A DNA stretch of 64,000 nucleotides from Ensifer adhaerens (GTDB lineage: Bacteria; Pseudomonadota; Alphaproteobacteria; Rhizobiales; Rhizobiaceae), in assembly GCF_020035535.1 (NCBI RefSeq), contig NZ_CP083350.1:1808501-1872500 (forward strand). Direction: 5' to 3'. The position numbers were made by a program, and so were the translations under genes. Below, piece by piece: positions 27,996 through 36,823 of the stretch (its first letter is position 1; each line of letters starts with the position of its first letter). The notes beneath the pieces are model-generated. The model saw nothing but the letters and a program-made list of their open reading frames with translations, did not search any database and was not told where the DNA came from.

Positions 27996-29060
27996 TCAGC
28001 CGTGCAGGACGTCGTCGATCAGCGCGGCATTGGCCTCGGCGATGTTGCCTTCGCCGCCCGCGCCCCCGATGCCGCCGATCTGCAGCGTATGCTGGTCGAC
28101 GAGCAGGTGGTTGAGCTGGTCCGCCTCGGCGGTGCCGCCGGCGGGCACTGCGATGTTGATCGGGTGGAAGTAGCCGATGTTGACGTCGACGGTGCTGCCG
28201 TTCGAATAGCCGTCACCACCGCCGCCGGAGACACCGCTTCCGGTGAAGATCGTGTCCGAGGACAGGTTGAAGCCGCCACCCTTGCCGCCGACACCGGCAA
28301 TCTGCACGCCGCCCTGGTCGAAGATGACGTTGTTCGTCTGTGTGGCGTGAGCATCGCCGCCGGCGGCGCCGACAGCGATGTTGATTGGCGAGAACACCGC
28401 GACGTTTACGTCGACCATGCTGCCGATGAACGTGCCGTCGCCGCCATGGCCCGCATAGGCATCGCCGTTGAAAATGAGCGTCGCGCCCTGCTGCTGGGCC
28501 GGGGCGGTATTGCCGGCAACGTTATGGTCGCCACCGGACCCGCCAACGCCGCCGATCTGGGTGGCGCCCTGAAGGAAGGCCGCATTGTTTGCCTGCCCGG
28601 CCGTGGCGCTCGAACCGGGACCGGCTGCGACGGCCAGATTCAAGGGCGCAAACACGGCGGTGTCGGTGCTGACGAGGCCGCCAAAGAAGGTGCCGTCGCC
28701 GCCGCCGCCGGCCACGCTGCCACCGCCATGGCCACCGGCCACGTTGCCGTTTCCGCCTTCACCACCAATGCCCCCCATCTCGGTGACGTGTTGGTTCATC
28801 AGCGCGTGGTTGCCCTGGAGTGCGTCGGCATCCGTGTGTGAGCCGGCGATGGCCGCGTTCGACGGTGTGAACATCGCCAACGTGTTGCTGCCGATCGTGC
28901 CCAGGCTGGTGCCGTCGCCGCCGTTTCCCGCGGAGTTCTGTGCCGGCGCTATGTCCAGCGGAAGCCACGTCGGCACCAGCGCCAGGTGGCCGCCGGCGAT
29001 CGTGCTCTGGTTGGAGTTCGCGTTCGGTGCCTCTTCCGACAAAACACGAGTTTCCGTCAT
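27996..29060 (-). CDS. Glycine-rich repeat protein, presumed type I secretion substrate
   Basis: Protein of 354 residues made of four imperfect repeats of about 75-85 residues beginning with GGDGT/GGDGY near 47, 120, 206 and 281. Each unit runs GGDG, then a beta-type segment ending FxPxNxAV, an Ala/Gly stretch, QxNxxxxxQ, and IGGxGGxGG. No signal peptide is present. The C terminus (NAALIDDVLHG) is short. The ATG at 29060 has GGGAG 8 nt upstream; ATGs further up lack good sites. It resembles glycine-rich extracellular repeat proteins but I can name no family. It sits upstream of 27107 and the secretion pair. Confidence 0.78.
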   Translation of the reverse strand: MTETRVLSEEAPNANSNQSTIAGGHLALVPTWLPLDIAPAQNSAGNGGDGTSLGTIGSNTLAMFTPSNAAIAGSHTDADALQGNHALMNQHVTEMGGIGGEGGNGNVAGGHGGGSVAGGGGDGTFFGGLVSTDTAVFAPLNLAVAAGPGSSATAGQANNAAFLQGATQIGGVGGSGGDHNVAGNTAPAQQQGATLIFNGDAYAGHGGDGTFIGSMVDVNVAVFSPINIAVGAAGGDAHATQTNNVIFDQGGVQIAGVGGKGGGFNLSSDTIFTGSGVSGGGGDGYSNGSTVDVNIGYFHPINIAVPAGGTAEADQLNHLLVDQHTLQIGGIGGAGGEGNIAEANAALIDDVLHG

Positions 29061-29238
29061 CGCCATGACTCCCATAAACTCAAGCCCCCGCAACACGATC
29101 ATGCGACGTGTGCGAGCGCGCATCGCGAACTATTTTGCAGGCGGTTGCGGCAAAAGATGAGCCTGCAATTCGGCTACGTCCGTTCGGGGAGAGAGATGGC
29201 CGATCGGCTATCGTGCAGCCGGAGCGACAGTGCAGGGC

Positions 29239-30234
29239 TCACTTCGGCGATGTGGCGCGCATCTGCCGCGGCGACTGGCCGAAGGTCTTGGCAAATGTCC
29301 TGGAGAAATGCCCGGCACTTTCGAAGCCGACTTCAAGCGCGATCTCGATGAGCGAAGCATCGGTCTGGATGATGAGGTGCTTGGCGCGCTCCAGCCGGAA
29401 TTTCCGGTAGACGTGCGCAGGCGACATCTTTGCTTTCTCCATGAACAGCCGCTCGAGTTGCCGGCGCGACAGGCCGACCGAGGCGGCCAGTTCCGGGATC
29501 GAGATCGTGTTCTCGGTATTCTGCTCCATGATGATGAGGGCAGCGTTCAGACGGGGGTCGTTGCTTTCGATCGCGAGTGGCTTTCTTGGCTGCACATGGA
29601 GATGCGAGCGGGCCTTGTCGATCTGCAGGACCTCCAGCGCATTGCGCTCTGCCTCCCGGCTGATGTGGAGGCGCACGATATGGGCAGCCATGTCGGCAGC
29701 ACTACTGCCGCCGGCGCAGGAACCACGGGTGCGGTCGAGGTTGAAGAGGCGGTCCGAGCGAACCTTCAGATCCGGAAAACGCTCACGGAATGCCTGGTAG
29801 TGAAGCCAGCTGACGCAAACGACGTGCCCGGCCATGAGCCCCGCTTCCGCCAGAATGAAGGTACCGGTGCACAGCCCGATCAAAGGTACTTTCTTCGCGG
29901 CCGCCTTCTTCAGGAAAGCGATCGTCTCGTCGTCGATCGGGTGTTCGTTCTTGAGCAGGCCGCCGACCATCACGATGTAGTCGAACTGCCCCGGATCGAC
30001 GAGGCCTGACGTCGGCGCGACCTGAACCCCGCAGCTCGATGCGATCAGATGGCTCGTGTTGCCGAGCACCTGCCAATCGGCGCGCACGCGGCCCGATTTG
30101 TCGAGTTCGTCGCTTGCCAGCCGAAGCGTATCGACGAAGAGGGCGAAAGCCGAAAGTGTGAACGACCGGGCGAGAACGAAGCCAATCTTGAGGCGGTTGG
30201 CTGCAGCATCGTTGGATTTCGTGTTTATCGTCAT
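29239..30234 (-). CDS. GlxA-family AraC-type transcriptional regulator
   Basis: Regulator of 331 residues with an N-terminal DJ-1/PfpI-like (class I amidotransferase-like) domain, including a nucleophile-elbow sequence GLCTGTFILAEAG, and a C-terminal AraC helix-turn-helix (SIPELAASVGLSRRQLERLFMEK ... FRLERAKHLI ... EVGFESAGHFSRTFAKTFGQSPRQMR). GlxA-type proteins such as GbdR, CdhR and ArgR control choline, carnitine and arginine catabolism. No target operon is next to it, so the effector here is open. Confidence 0.92.
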   Translation of the reverse strand: MTINTKSNDAAANRLKIGFVLARSFTLSAFALFVDTLRLASDELDKSGRVRADWQVLGNTSHLIASSCGVQVAPTSGLVDPGQFDYIVMVGGLLKNEHPIDDETIAFLKKAAAKKVPLIGLCTGTFILAEAGLMAGHVVCVSWLHYQAFRERFPDLKVRSDRLFNLDRTRGSCAGGSSAADMAAHIVRLHISREAERNALEVLQIDKARSHLHVQPRKPLAIESNDPRLNAALIIMEQNTENTISIPELAASVGLSRRQLERLFMEKAKMSPAHVYRKFRLERAKHLIIQTDASLIEIALEVGFESAGHFSRTFAKTFGQSPRQMRATSPK

Positions 30235-30626
30235 TGCGAACCCACTTTAAACTACTCATGCCAATTGGCTGGCGCGCCGTTGTCGCGGTCGCGGCGCCTT
30301 CGGAGGGGCGCCGCGGCATCGCACAGTCGCCGGCGACAGCAGCCGCAAGCCCGGCGTCTCGCAGACTGTTGTTCCGATCCGTTATCCTATCTGAAAACCG
30401 CGTGCCAGGGGATCACAATCGTCCACGAAGATCAGCCGATCGCCGATGGGCTCTAACTCCTTGGTCTTGCGCGCGCTCTTGCCCGCGGCGCGTGGAAAAA
30501 CACGGCGGCGGATGGCGAACGTACACGGTTAAACGGGTTCTTACTTGTAAATAGATCTCAAAAAATATTGACATTTCAATAGAAAAATTGGTTATAAAGA
30601 TAACAACAAATATCTGGATCTGTTAG
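30235..30626. promoter_or_regulatory. Control region between the AraC-type gene and the kinase
   Basis: 392 bp without a gene. Near the AraC-type start it holds a hairpin, GCGGCGCC (30291-30298) with GGCGCCGC (30307-30314). The right end is strongly AT-rich and carries the kinase promoter: TTGACA at 30568-30573 and TATAAA at 30593-30598 (19-bp spacing). GTTAT-AAAG-ATAAC at 30591-30604 overlaps the -10 and is a likely GntR operator. Confidence 0.55.
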
Positions 30627-31655
30627 ATGCTCGCCATTGTCGCTGATGACCTGACCGGCGCACTGGATGCCGCGGCGCCGTTTGCTGCGAGGGGCTTCCA
30701 TGTCGAAGTTGCATTGGCGGTCGAAGCGATCGGCGATGCGCTGAGGGCGGCTCCGGATGTGCTCTCGATCAATCTCGGCTCGCGCGAGTTGAGCACTGAG
30801 AGTGCCAGGCAGCGTGCCGAGGCCGCTCTCGCCGCGTTGCCTTCGGGTTCGCGGATCTTCAAGAAGGTCGACTCCCGTCTGAAGGGCAACATCGTTGCCG
30901 AACTCGACGCGATGTCCTTCCGTGCTGCGCTGGTGGCGCCGGCCATCCCGGCCTTTGGCCGGGTGGTGGTATCCGGTCGCGTTCAAGGCTTTGGGGTGGA
31001 GGTGCCGATTTCCGTTGCCGAGAGGCTCGGCGGACATGCGGCAAAGGCTTCGATCCCGGATGCATCCACCGAGGCCGAGATGCGTGATTTGCTCGAGGAC
31101 GCGGAAGGCAACGGCACGGAACTGCTGATCGGCGCGCGTGGCCTCGCAGAGGCGCTTGCCGAGCGCATGAGTGGCGGCGCAGAAGCGCGAGCTGCCGAGG
31201 TGTCGGCCGGCCCGGCCTTGTTCGTCATCGGATCCCGCGATCCGATTACCCTTGCCCAGATCGATACGCTTCGCGATGCCCTCGCTTTATCCTATCTGCC
31301 GGCGCCGAACGGCCGGCTTGTGAGAGCGGGCGACGTCGCCGGCGCGATCACGCTCGTTCAGGCGGTGCCGGGCGAAGGGGAGGTGACGCCGGAAGCGGTT
31401 TCCGAGGCGCTTGCCGAGAGCGTTTGTCCGGGCTTTGTCGACGCGGCAGGAACGGTGCTTCTGTCCGGCGGCGCAACCGCGGAGGCGGTTTTGAAAAAGA
31501 TGGGCGTACAGCGTTTTCGCCTGCTGGGCGAATGCCTGCCCGGCCTGGGCTTGGCTGAGGTCGACGGACGTTGCATCATCGCCAAGTCTGGCGGATTCGG
31601 TGCGCCGGGCACGCTGAGGGAAATCGCGGAGGCTGTCCTCCGCAAGATGGGATGA
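30627..31655 (+). CDS. Four-carbon acid sugar kinase family protein (DUF1537)
   Basis: Kinase of the family that phosphorylates threonate, erythronate and 3-oxo-tetronates (DtnK, DenK, OtnK). The N-terminal half opens with IVADDLTGALDAAAPFAARG and has FKKVDSRLKGNI; the C-terminal half has LLSGGATAEAVLKKMG and IIAKSGGFGAPGTL, the nucleotide-binding part. At 342 residues it is shorter than the usual about 420. It is followed 3 bp later by a GntR regulator. With PdxA2 and Fe-ADH opposite, it fits a route that phosphorylates a four-carbon acid sugar and oxidises it to dihydroxyacetone phosphate. Confidence 0.88.
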   Translation: MLAIVADDLTGALDAAAPFAARGFHVEVALAVEAIGDALRAAPDVLSINLGSRELSTESARQRAEAALAALPSGSRIFKKVDSRLKGNIVAELDAMSFRAALVAPAIPAFGRVVVSGRVQGFGVEVPISVAERLGGHAAKASIPDASTEAEMRDLLEDAEGNGTELLIGARGLAEALAERMSGGAEARAAEVSAGPALFVIGSRDPITLAQIDTLRDALALSYLPAPNGRLVRAGDVAGAITLVQAVPGEGEVTPEAVSEALAESVCPGFVDAAGTVLLSGGATAEAVLKKMGVQRFRLLGECLPGLGLAEVDGRCIIAKSGGFGAPGTLREIAEAVLRKMG

Positions 31656-31658
31656 CGG

Positions 31659-32360
31659 ATGGGACTGGAGAACGGAACAGCACGCAAGAGCCTCGGCGAT
31701 CTCGTCTTTGAGCGCATGCACCGTGCGATCAAGTCCGGCGCCTACAAGCCGGACGAACGCTTGCCGACCGAGCACGAGCTGGCAAGCGAGTTCGAGGTTT
31801 CGCGCCCCATCATCCGCGAAGCGCTGCGCCGGCTGCGCGAGCAGGGCTTCATCTATTCGCGCCGCGGCGCCGGCAGCTTCGTTCGCGCCGTAGGCATGCG
31901 CGAGCCCCTTGGCTTCGGACAACTGGAAAACGTCGCCGATCTTCTGAACTGCTACGAGTTCCGCCTGACGGTCGAACCGGCGGCGGCCGCCGCCGCCGCA
32001 GAGCGGCACGACGCAGCCAGCTTGGCCGCTATCCGCCAGGCGCTGGAACTGATGCGGGACGCCACCAACCGGCAATCGCACCGGGAGGATGCGGACTTCC
32101 AGTTCCATCTTGCAATCGCGCGCGCCGCCCAGAACAGCTACTTCTTCACCGCGATGGAAGCGCTCAAGGATCACATCGCCGTCGGCATGCGGTTTCACGG
32201 CGCTTCGGTCAAGCGCGAAACCACCGGCTTGACGCGGGTCTTTGCGGAGCACGAGGCGATCGCAGAAGCCATTGCTGCCCGAGAAGCTTCAAAGGCGAGG
32301 GAGTTGATGCACGAACACCTTTCCGGATCCCGCGAGCGCCTGTTCCAGGCGAGCAAGTAG
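31659..32360 (+). CDS. GntR-family (FadR subfamily) regulator
   Basis: Regulator of 233 residues. N-terminal winged helix is LGDLVFERMHRAIKSGAYKPDERLPTEHELASEFEVSRPIIREALRRLREQGFI; the C-terminal all-helical FCD domain carries metal-ligand histidines in DFQFHLAIARAAQN and the VFAEHEAIAEAIAAREASKARELMHEHL block. It is co-transcribed with the acid-sugar kinase and is probably the repressor of both sides of this catabolic locus. Confidence 0.92.
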   Translation: MGLENGTARKSLGDLVFERMHRAIKSGAYKPDERLPTEHELASEFEVSRPIIREALRRLREQGFIYSRRGAGSFVRAVGMREPLGFGQLENVADLLNCYEFRLTVEPAAAAAAAERHDAASLAAIRQALELMRDATNRQSHREDADFQFHLAIARAAQNSYFFTAMEALKDHIAVGMRFHGASVKRETTGLTRVFAEHEAIAEAIAAREASKARELMHEHLSGSRERLFQASK

Positions 32361-32375
32361 CCGCCTCAAAATGCG

Positions 32376-32402
32376 AAAACCCCGGCAAGCCGCCGGGGTT
32401 TT
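32376..32402. terminator. Strong bidirectional intrinsic terminator
   Basis: AAAACCCCGGC (32376-32386), loop AAGCC, GCCGGGGTTTT (32392-32402), then GTTTTTT. It ends the kinase-GntR unit from the left and the BNR-PdxA2-ADH unit from the right. Confidence 0.9.
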
Positions 32403-32424
32403 GTTTTTTGCGCCAACGGATGGA

Positions 32425-33543
32425 TCAGAAAGCTGCCTTGTAGACGGCGAGTACGTCTTCGGCACTCATGTCGATCGGATTGTTGTCCATCAGGCGGCGG
32501 TTTGCATGCGCCTCGCTGGCATAGAGCGGCAGGTCATCGGCACTTGCGCCGTGGGCAGCGAGCGACATTTCGATACCAAGATCGCGGCAGAAGCCACGCG
32601 CGGCGCCCAGAAGTTCTCGGGCGGAGAGACTTCCCCCGAGACCCAGGGCTTGGGCAACTTCCGCCGTCTTGCCCGCCGCAACCGGCTGGTTGAAGGCGAG
32701 CACATGCGGAAAGATGATGGCGTTTGCCAGGCCATGGGGCAGGCGAAGCCGCGTGCCGAGCGGATAGGCGATGGCGTGGCCGGCGGCGGTGTTGACCGGC
32801 CCAAGGCAGATGCCGCCGTAGTAGGAAGCCAGCATCATGCCTTCGCGTGCCTCGGTATCTGATCCATCCCTGACGGCGCGGGCGAGATATTTGCCCACGA
32901 GCTTGAAGCCCATACGGGCAAAGCCGTCGATCATCGGATGGGCGCGGCGATTGGTGAAAGCTTCCACGCAATGGGCCATGGCATCGACGCCGGTAGCAGC
33001 GGTTACCGCCGACGGTACGGAATAAGTGAGCTCCGGATCGAGAACGGCGAAGTCGGCAATCATGTGCGGGCTTTCGACCGCGATCTTGTTTCCCTTGGCC
33101 GGGTCGGTGATCAGCGAGCGGATACCGGCCTCCGAGCCTGTGCCTGCGGTCGTGGCGACTTGGGCAAGGCGGGTGTTGCGGCCGAGAACCCGGTTCGGTC
33201 CGGCGACATCGGTCAGCGTCTGCTCCGAATCCCAAAGCACGGCAACCAGCTTGGCGACGTCGAGCACTGATCCGCCGCCGAGGCCGACGATCAGGTCCGG
33301 CTTGCTCTGGCGCGCGGCGTCGAGCGCGGCGTTCAGGGTGTCGACATCGGGTTCGCCCGGGATCGCGTCGAACACCGTGACGCGGCCGACGAGTTTCAGG
33401 CGATCGACGAAGCCGGCGGTGATCGGCGTTGCGATGACGAGCACCGAACGGGCGTCGGCCGCCCAGGCGCCGACCTCGGCGATCGTGCCGGCGCCGACGG
33501 CGAGGCGACGCGGCTGATGAAGGGTAATGGGGGCGATGGTCAT
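32425..33543 (-). CDS. Iron-containing alcohol dehydrogenase
   Basis: Group III dehydrogenase of 372 residues. NAD-site GGGSVLDVAK is preceded by IVGLG; iron ligands lie in ATGVDAMAHCVEAF (D and H) and RLPHGLANAIIFPHV (two H). It probably oxidises or reduces an intermediate of the acid-sugar route, such as maleylacetate-like or tetronate compounds; its closest architecture is the maleylacetate reductase-like group. The ATG at 33543 has GAGGA 7 nt before it and lies 4 bp after the pdxA2 stop. Last gene of the BNR-PdxA2-ADH operon. Confidence 0.92.
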   Translation of the reverse strand: MTIAPITLHQPRRLAVGAGTIAEVGAWAADARSVLVIATPITAGFVDRLKLVGRVTVFDAIPGEPDVDTLNAALDAARQSKPDLIVGLGGGSVLDVAKLVAVLWDSEQTLTDVAGPNRVLGRNTRLAQVATTAGTGSEAGIRSLITDPAKGNKIAVESPHMIADFAVLDPELTYSVPSAVTAATGVDAMAHCVEAFTNRRAHPMIDGFARMGFKLVGKYLARAVRDGSDTEAREGMMLASYYGGICLGPVNTAAGHAIAYPLGTRLRLPHGLANAIIFPHVLAFNQPVAAGKTAEVAQALGLGGSLSARELLGAARGFCRDLGIEMSLAAHGASADDLPLYASEAHANRRLMDNNPIDMSAEDVLAVYKAAF

Positions 33544-33547
33544 GGTG

Positions 33548-34504
33548 TCATCCTCGCTTGGCGTCGCCCGCCACGAGCTTGCGGGCATAGGCGATGGCGG
33601 AGTTCATGTTGCCGTGATTGGCAATGCCCTTGCCGGCGATGTCGAAGGCCGTGCCGTGATCGACGGAGGTTCGGTCGATCGGCAGGTCCACCGATACGTT
33701 CACGGCGGTATCGAAGGCGACGAGTTTCACCGGGATGTGCCCCTGGTCGTGATACTGCGCGACCACGAGGTCGAAGGCGCCCGAATAGGCGCGGTGAAAC
33801 ACGGTGTCGGCGGAGATCGGCCCATAGGCGTCGATGCCTTCCGCCCGCGCCGCCGTAACGGCCGGCGCGATCTGGTCGTCGTCCTCGGTTCCGAACAGGC
33901 CGTTTTCGCCGCAATGGGGATTGATGCCGGCGACGGCGATTTTGGGTGCCGTATAACCGATGCGTTTCAGATGGGCGTCGCCGGCGCGGATCGTGGCGAG
34001 AACCCGTTCGGTCGTCGAGCGCCGGATCGCCTCCTGCAGCGCCACATGGGTCGAGACGTGGATGACCTTGAGGCGCTCGGAGGCAAGCAGCATATAGGCC
34101 GCCTCGGAGCCCGTCAGGCTGCGCAGCATCCCGGTGTGGCCGTCATAGTGATGACCGGCAAGGTTCAGCGCTTCCTTGTTGATGGGCGCGGTGACGATGC
34201 AGCCGATGATGCCGGCTTCAGCGTCGCGCACCGCCTTTTCGATGAAGCGGAAGGCGGCGTCGCCGGCGACAGGGCTCAACTGCCCCCAGGGAAGCGGTGC
34301 GCCCTCGATCGGCAGATCAACGACATGCCCGGTGAGATCGACCTCAAGTCCGAGAGCGGTCCGGGCCGCTTCGAGCGTGGCAAGATTGCCGTAAATCCGG
34401 ACTGTGTCGCGCTCCTGCTGCGACATGTCGGCCAGCGCGCGCACCGAAATCTCGGGGCCGACGCCGCACGGGTCGCCCATGGTTATGCCGATGATGCTGC
34501 TCAT
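33548..34504 (-). CDS. pdxA2: 4-phospho-D-threonate/D-erythronate dehydrogenase, PdxA2-like
   Basis: NAD-dependent dehydrogenase of the PdxA family, 318 residues. Metal-binding and active-site blocks are [21 protein letters not shown], and [13 protein letters not shown]; the start [16 protein letters not shown] is typical. Paralogues called PdxA2 act with DUF1537 kinases, converting 4-phospho-threonate to dihydroxyacetone phosphate rather than making vitamin B6. Presence of that kinase 2 kb away supports PdxA2. The ATG overlaps the sialidase-like stop (ATGA), giving translational coupling. Confidence 0.9.
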   Translation of the reverse strand: MSSIIGITMGDPCGVGPEISVRALADMSQQERDTVRIYGNLATLEAARTALGLEVDLTGHVVDLPIEGAPLPWGQLSPVAGDAAFRFIEKAVRDAEAGIIGCIVTAPINKEALNLAGHHYDGHTGMLRSLTGSEAAYMLLASERLKVIHVSTHVALQEAIRRSTTERVLATIRAGDAHLKRIGYTAPKIAVAGINPHCGENGLFGTEDDDQIAPAVTAARAEGIDAYGPISADTVFHRAYSGAFDLVVAQYHDQGHIPVKLVAFDTAVNVSVDLPIDRTSVDHGTAFDIAGKGIANHGNMNSAIAYARKLVAGDAKRG

Positions 34505-35697
34505 GAAGGTCTCCGTTGGTCGGCGTGGTCCCAGCCAGGGGCCAGGCGAACATATTTGATGGCGCGCCGGTGGTAGGTGTAGGCGAGGTGCATGGTGCCG
34601 TCTGGCCCTTCGAGCAGCCACGGATAGGACATTTCCTTGTTGCGGCCGTCGGTGGAGTCATTGGAAAGGCAGGTGCCAGGGCCGTCTTCGATCAGCAGAC
34701 GCACGGGAAAGGTCTTGCCACCATCCTTGGAGAGGCAGAGGGCGACCGGCGCCCGCCGGACGCCCCAGATCGGCACGCAGCCGCCCGTAGGGTCTGCGTC
34801 CGGGCGGCTGTCGTCCTCGCCGAGTTCATCATAGAGCGAGGCGCGCCGCTCGGCGGTGTCGGCCGCGCTGACGGGATTGCAGATCATCGCAATCCGGCCG
34901 TCATTGAGGCTAAGGGCGGCGATCGAGGAGTTGTTGTTCGGGACGTCGCTAGCCTCGGGCACGGACCAGGATCTGCCCTCATCGTGGCTCTCGGTCCTGT
35001 AGACCCAGTCGGCCTGCCGCCGACGGAAAAGAGCGGCAAGGCGACCATCGCCGAGCGACACCGGGGACATGTGCACACAGCCAACGGACTGATCCAGTTC
35101 CTCCAGCTGCCACGTCGCTCCCTGATCAAGCGAAATGCCGACGGCTGCCGTGTCGTGGCTTCCGTTCCACTTCTGGCCAGGGCGCTGGACGCAGCGGAAG
35201 ATCGGCAGCAGCCACGCGCCGTCGCTGCGCACCACGAGGGGCGCGCGGATAAAGCAGCCACGAGGAAGGTTCAGATAGCGGTCTTTGCTGGTTGTCAGTG
35301 CCAACGGGTCGGAGGCATCACGGTGAACTTCAGCCATCCGGATCCGACACTCATCCTGATTGCCGGAGGGTTGGGAGGTGTGAAAGAGCCACAGCCTGCC
35401 GTCGGATGCGGTGAAGAGAACAGGGTTTTGTTCAGAATGCGCGGCATCGAAGCTCAGGCGCTGTGGCGGTCCCCATTGCGTCGCGTCCTTCGGTAGCACG
35501 GAAGCAAAGATGGAGATATCCGACTTGCCCTCGAGCGTGCCGCCGAACCAGGCGCAGGCGAGCGCACCGTCTGAGAGCAGATGCAGAAAGGCGGCATGGT
35601 TCTGGATCATCGGCGAAGGCAACAGCGCTTCCATGCGCCCGGGCGACGCGGTTTGAAGCTGGCCATTCATGCCGTGGGCGATTTCTTCAGGGTCCAT
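34501..35697 (-). CDS. Cytosolic BNR-repeat sialidase-like protein
   Basis: Predicted six-bladed beta propeller of 398 residues in the sialidase/BNR_2 group, with Asp-box repeats [16 protein letters not shown] and SKDGGKTF. There is no signal peptide, so it is intracellular. Active-site arginines of neuraminidases cannot all be assigned, so hydrolysis of sialic acid is not established. It heads the BNR-PdxA2-ADH operon (GGAGGAG before the ATG), beside an ABC importer. Inference: hydrolyses an imported glycoside or sugar-acid conjugate. Confidence 0.85.
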   Translation of the reverse strand: MDPEEIAHGMNGQLQTASPGRMEALLPSPMIQNHAAFLHLLSDGALACAWFGGTLEGKSDISIFASVLPKDATQWGPPQRLSFDAAHSEQNPVLFTASDGRLWLFHTSQPSGNQDECRIRMAEVHRDASDPLALTTSKDRYLNLPRGCFIRAPLVVRSDGAWLLPIFRCVQRPGQKWNGSHDTAAVGISLDQGATWQLEELDQSVGCVHMSPVSLGDGRLAALFRRRQADWVYRTESHDEGRSWSVPEASDVPNNNSSIAALSLNDGRIAMICNPVSAADTAERRASLYDELGEDDSRPDADPTGGCVPIWGVRRAPVALCLSKDGGKTFPVRLLIEDGPGTCLSNDSTDGRNKEMSYPWLLEGPDGTMHLAYTYHRRAIKYVRLAPGWDHADQRRPS

Positions 35698-35927
35698 GGG
35701 CTCCTCCTCTGTGCCTCGAAAATCGCCTAATTTTCAAAGTTGTCAAGTTTGATAAAGTTACAAATCTGCATAATTTCTCTTTTCGTCTTTATTAACATAC
35801 TGATTTTATGTTTTTATTTTTCGTGACGGCTTCATAATAAAATTTACATCACGAATTAATTTGACAAACTTTGGTGAAAGGTGGATGGTCTGGGCAAGCC
35901 GGCAAGAGGATGCCGGGAGGAGGTCTT
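35698..35927. promoter_or_regulatory. AT-rich divergent promoter region
   Basis: 230 bp far lower in GC than its surroundings, between the leftward BNR operon and the rightward DMT transporter. TTGACAACTTTG on the minus strand (about 35735-35746) and TTGACAAACTTTG on the plus strand (35861-35873) are near-identical and placed like two divergent promoters or regulator sites. TTGTCAAGTTTGATAA at 35739-35754 is a partial dyad and a candidate GntR site. Confidence 0.5.
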
Positions 35928-36797
35928 ATGCCGGAAGCCAGCCCGCAGGGGGCTAAGATGGCGGTCATGTTCGCGGTCGGCGCAGCGATCCTTGCTGCCA
36001 CCGACGCGGTGATCGTGCGGGCGCTGAACGGTGCCGTGCACCCCTTCGTCATTGGCTTCTTCCGCGCCTTCTTCGGTGCGGTCATCCTTCTGCCCTGGAT
36101 TGCCCTGCGCCCATCGGTCTTGAGGTCGAGCCACCCCTTGCGTCAGCATGCGGTCCGTGCCGGCTTCAAGCTGCTCGCCATGGTCGCCTTTTTCGCTGCC
36201 TTCAGCTGGGGACCACTTGCCGACGTGACCGCCATCGCCTTCACCTCGCCGATCTTCCTTTTGCTCGGTGCCGCACTGGCGCTGGGCGAAAGGCCTGGTC
36301 CGGCCATGATCGGTGCGGTGGTGCTCGGTTTTGGCGGCGCGATGCTGATCATCGGCCCCTCGGGAACCGGTTTCAGTCTTGCGATCCTTCTCGCGCTGAC
36401 GGGCGCGGTGCTGCAGTCGGCCATTCAACTGATCCTCAAGTCGATGTCCCGAGGCGACCCGACCTCTACGCTTGTCGTCTGGAACCTTCTTTTGACCGTG
36501 CCGATCGCGCTTCTCTTTGCTCTGCCGTTCTGGGCCATGCCCGGGGCAAAGGAGTTGTCCCTGCTGGCGCTCCAGGGCGTCGTCGGAACCGCCTGCATGG
36601 GCATGATGACGCATGCCTTCTCGCTCGCCCCCGCAACGATTGTCGCGCCGGTCGATTTCCTGCGCTTGCCACTGGTGGCGCTCGGCGGCTTTGCGCTCTT
36701 TGGCGAGACCATCGCCCTCACCACGCTGTGTGGCGGCGGACTCATCGGTTTTGCGGCGCTGATCGCCGCGCGATCCGGAAAAGCAACATCCGGCTGA
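35928..36797 (+). CDS. EamA/DMT-family transporter
   Basis: Inner-membrane protein of 289 residues with ten predicted helices in two EamA repeats (MAVMFAVGAAILAATDAVIVRAL ... FLLLGAALALGERPGPAMIGAVVLGFGGAMLII). DMT exporters often move metabolites out; the substrate here is unknown. The ATG at 35928 follows GGAGGAGG by 5 nt and was preferred over the earlier TTG and ATG. It is 26 bp before the binding-protein gene and is probably co-transcribed with the importer. Confidence 0.9.
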   Translation: MPEASPQGAKMAVMFAVGAAILAATDAVIVRALNGAVHPFVIGFFRAFFGAVILLPWIALRPSVLRSSHPLRQHAVRAGFKLLAMVAFFAAFSWGPLADVTAIAFTSPIFLLLGAALALGERPGPAMIGAVVLGFGGAMLIIGPSGTGFSLAILLALTGAVLQSAIQLILKSMSRGDPTSTLVVWNLLLTVPIALLFALPFWAMPGAKELSLLALQGVVGTACMGMMTHAFSLAPATIVAPVDFLRLPLVALGGFALFGETIALTTLCGGGLIGFAALIAARSGKATSG

Positions 36798-36823
36798 ACG
36801 AATTTCACTAGGGAGGAAATGCC

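Noticed and set aside
33548..34504. Vitamin B6 biosynthesis PdxA
   Set aside because: Coupled to a BNR protein and near a DUF1537 kinase, which is the setting of the catabolic PdxA2 form.
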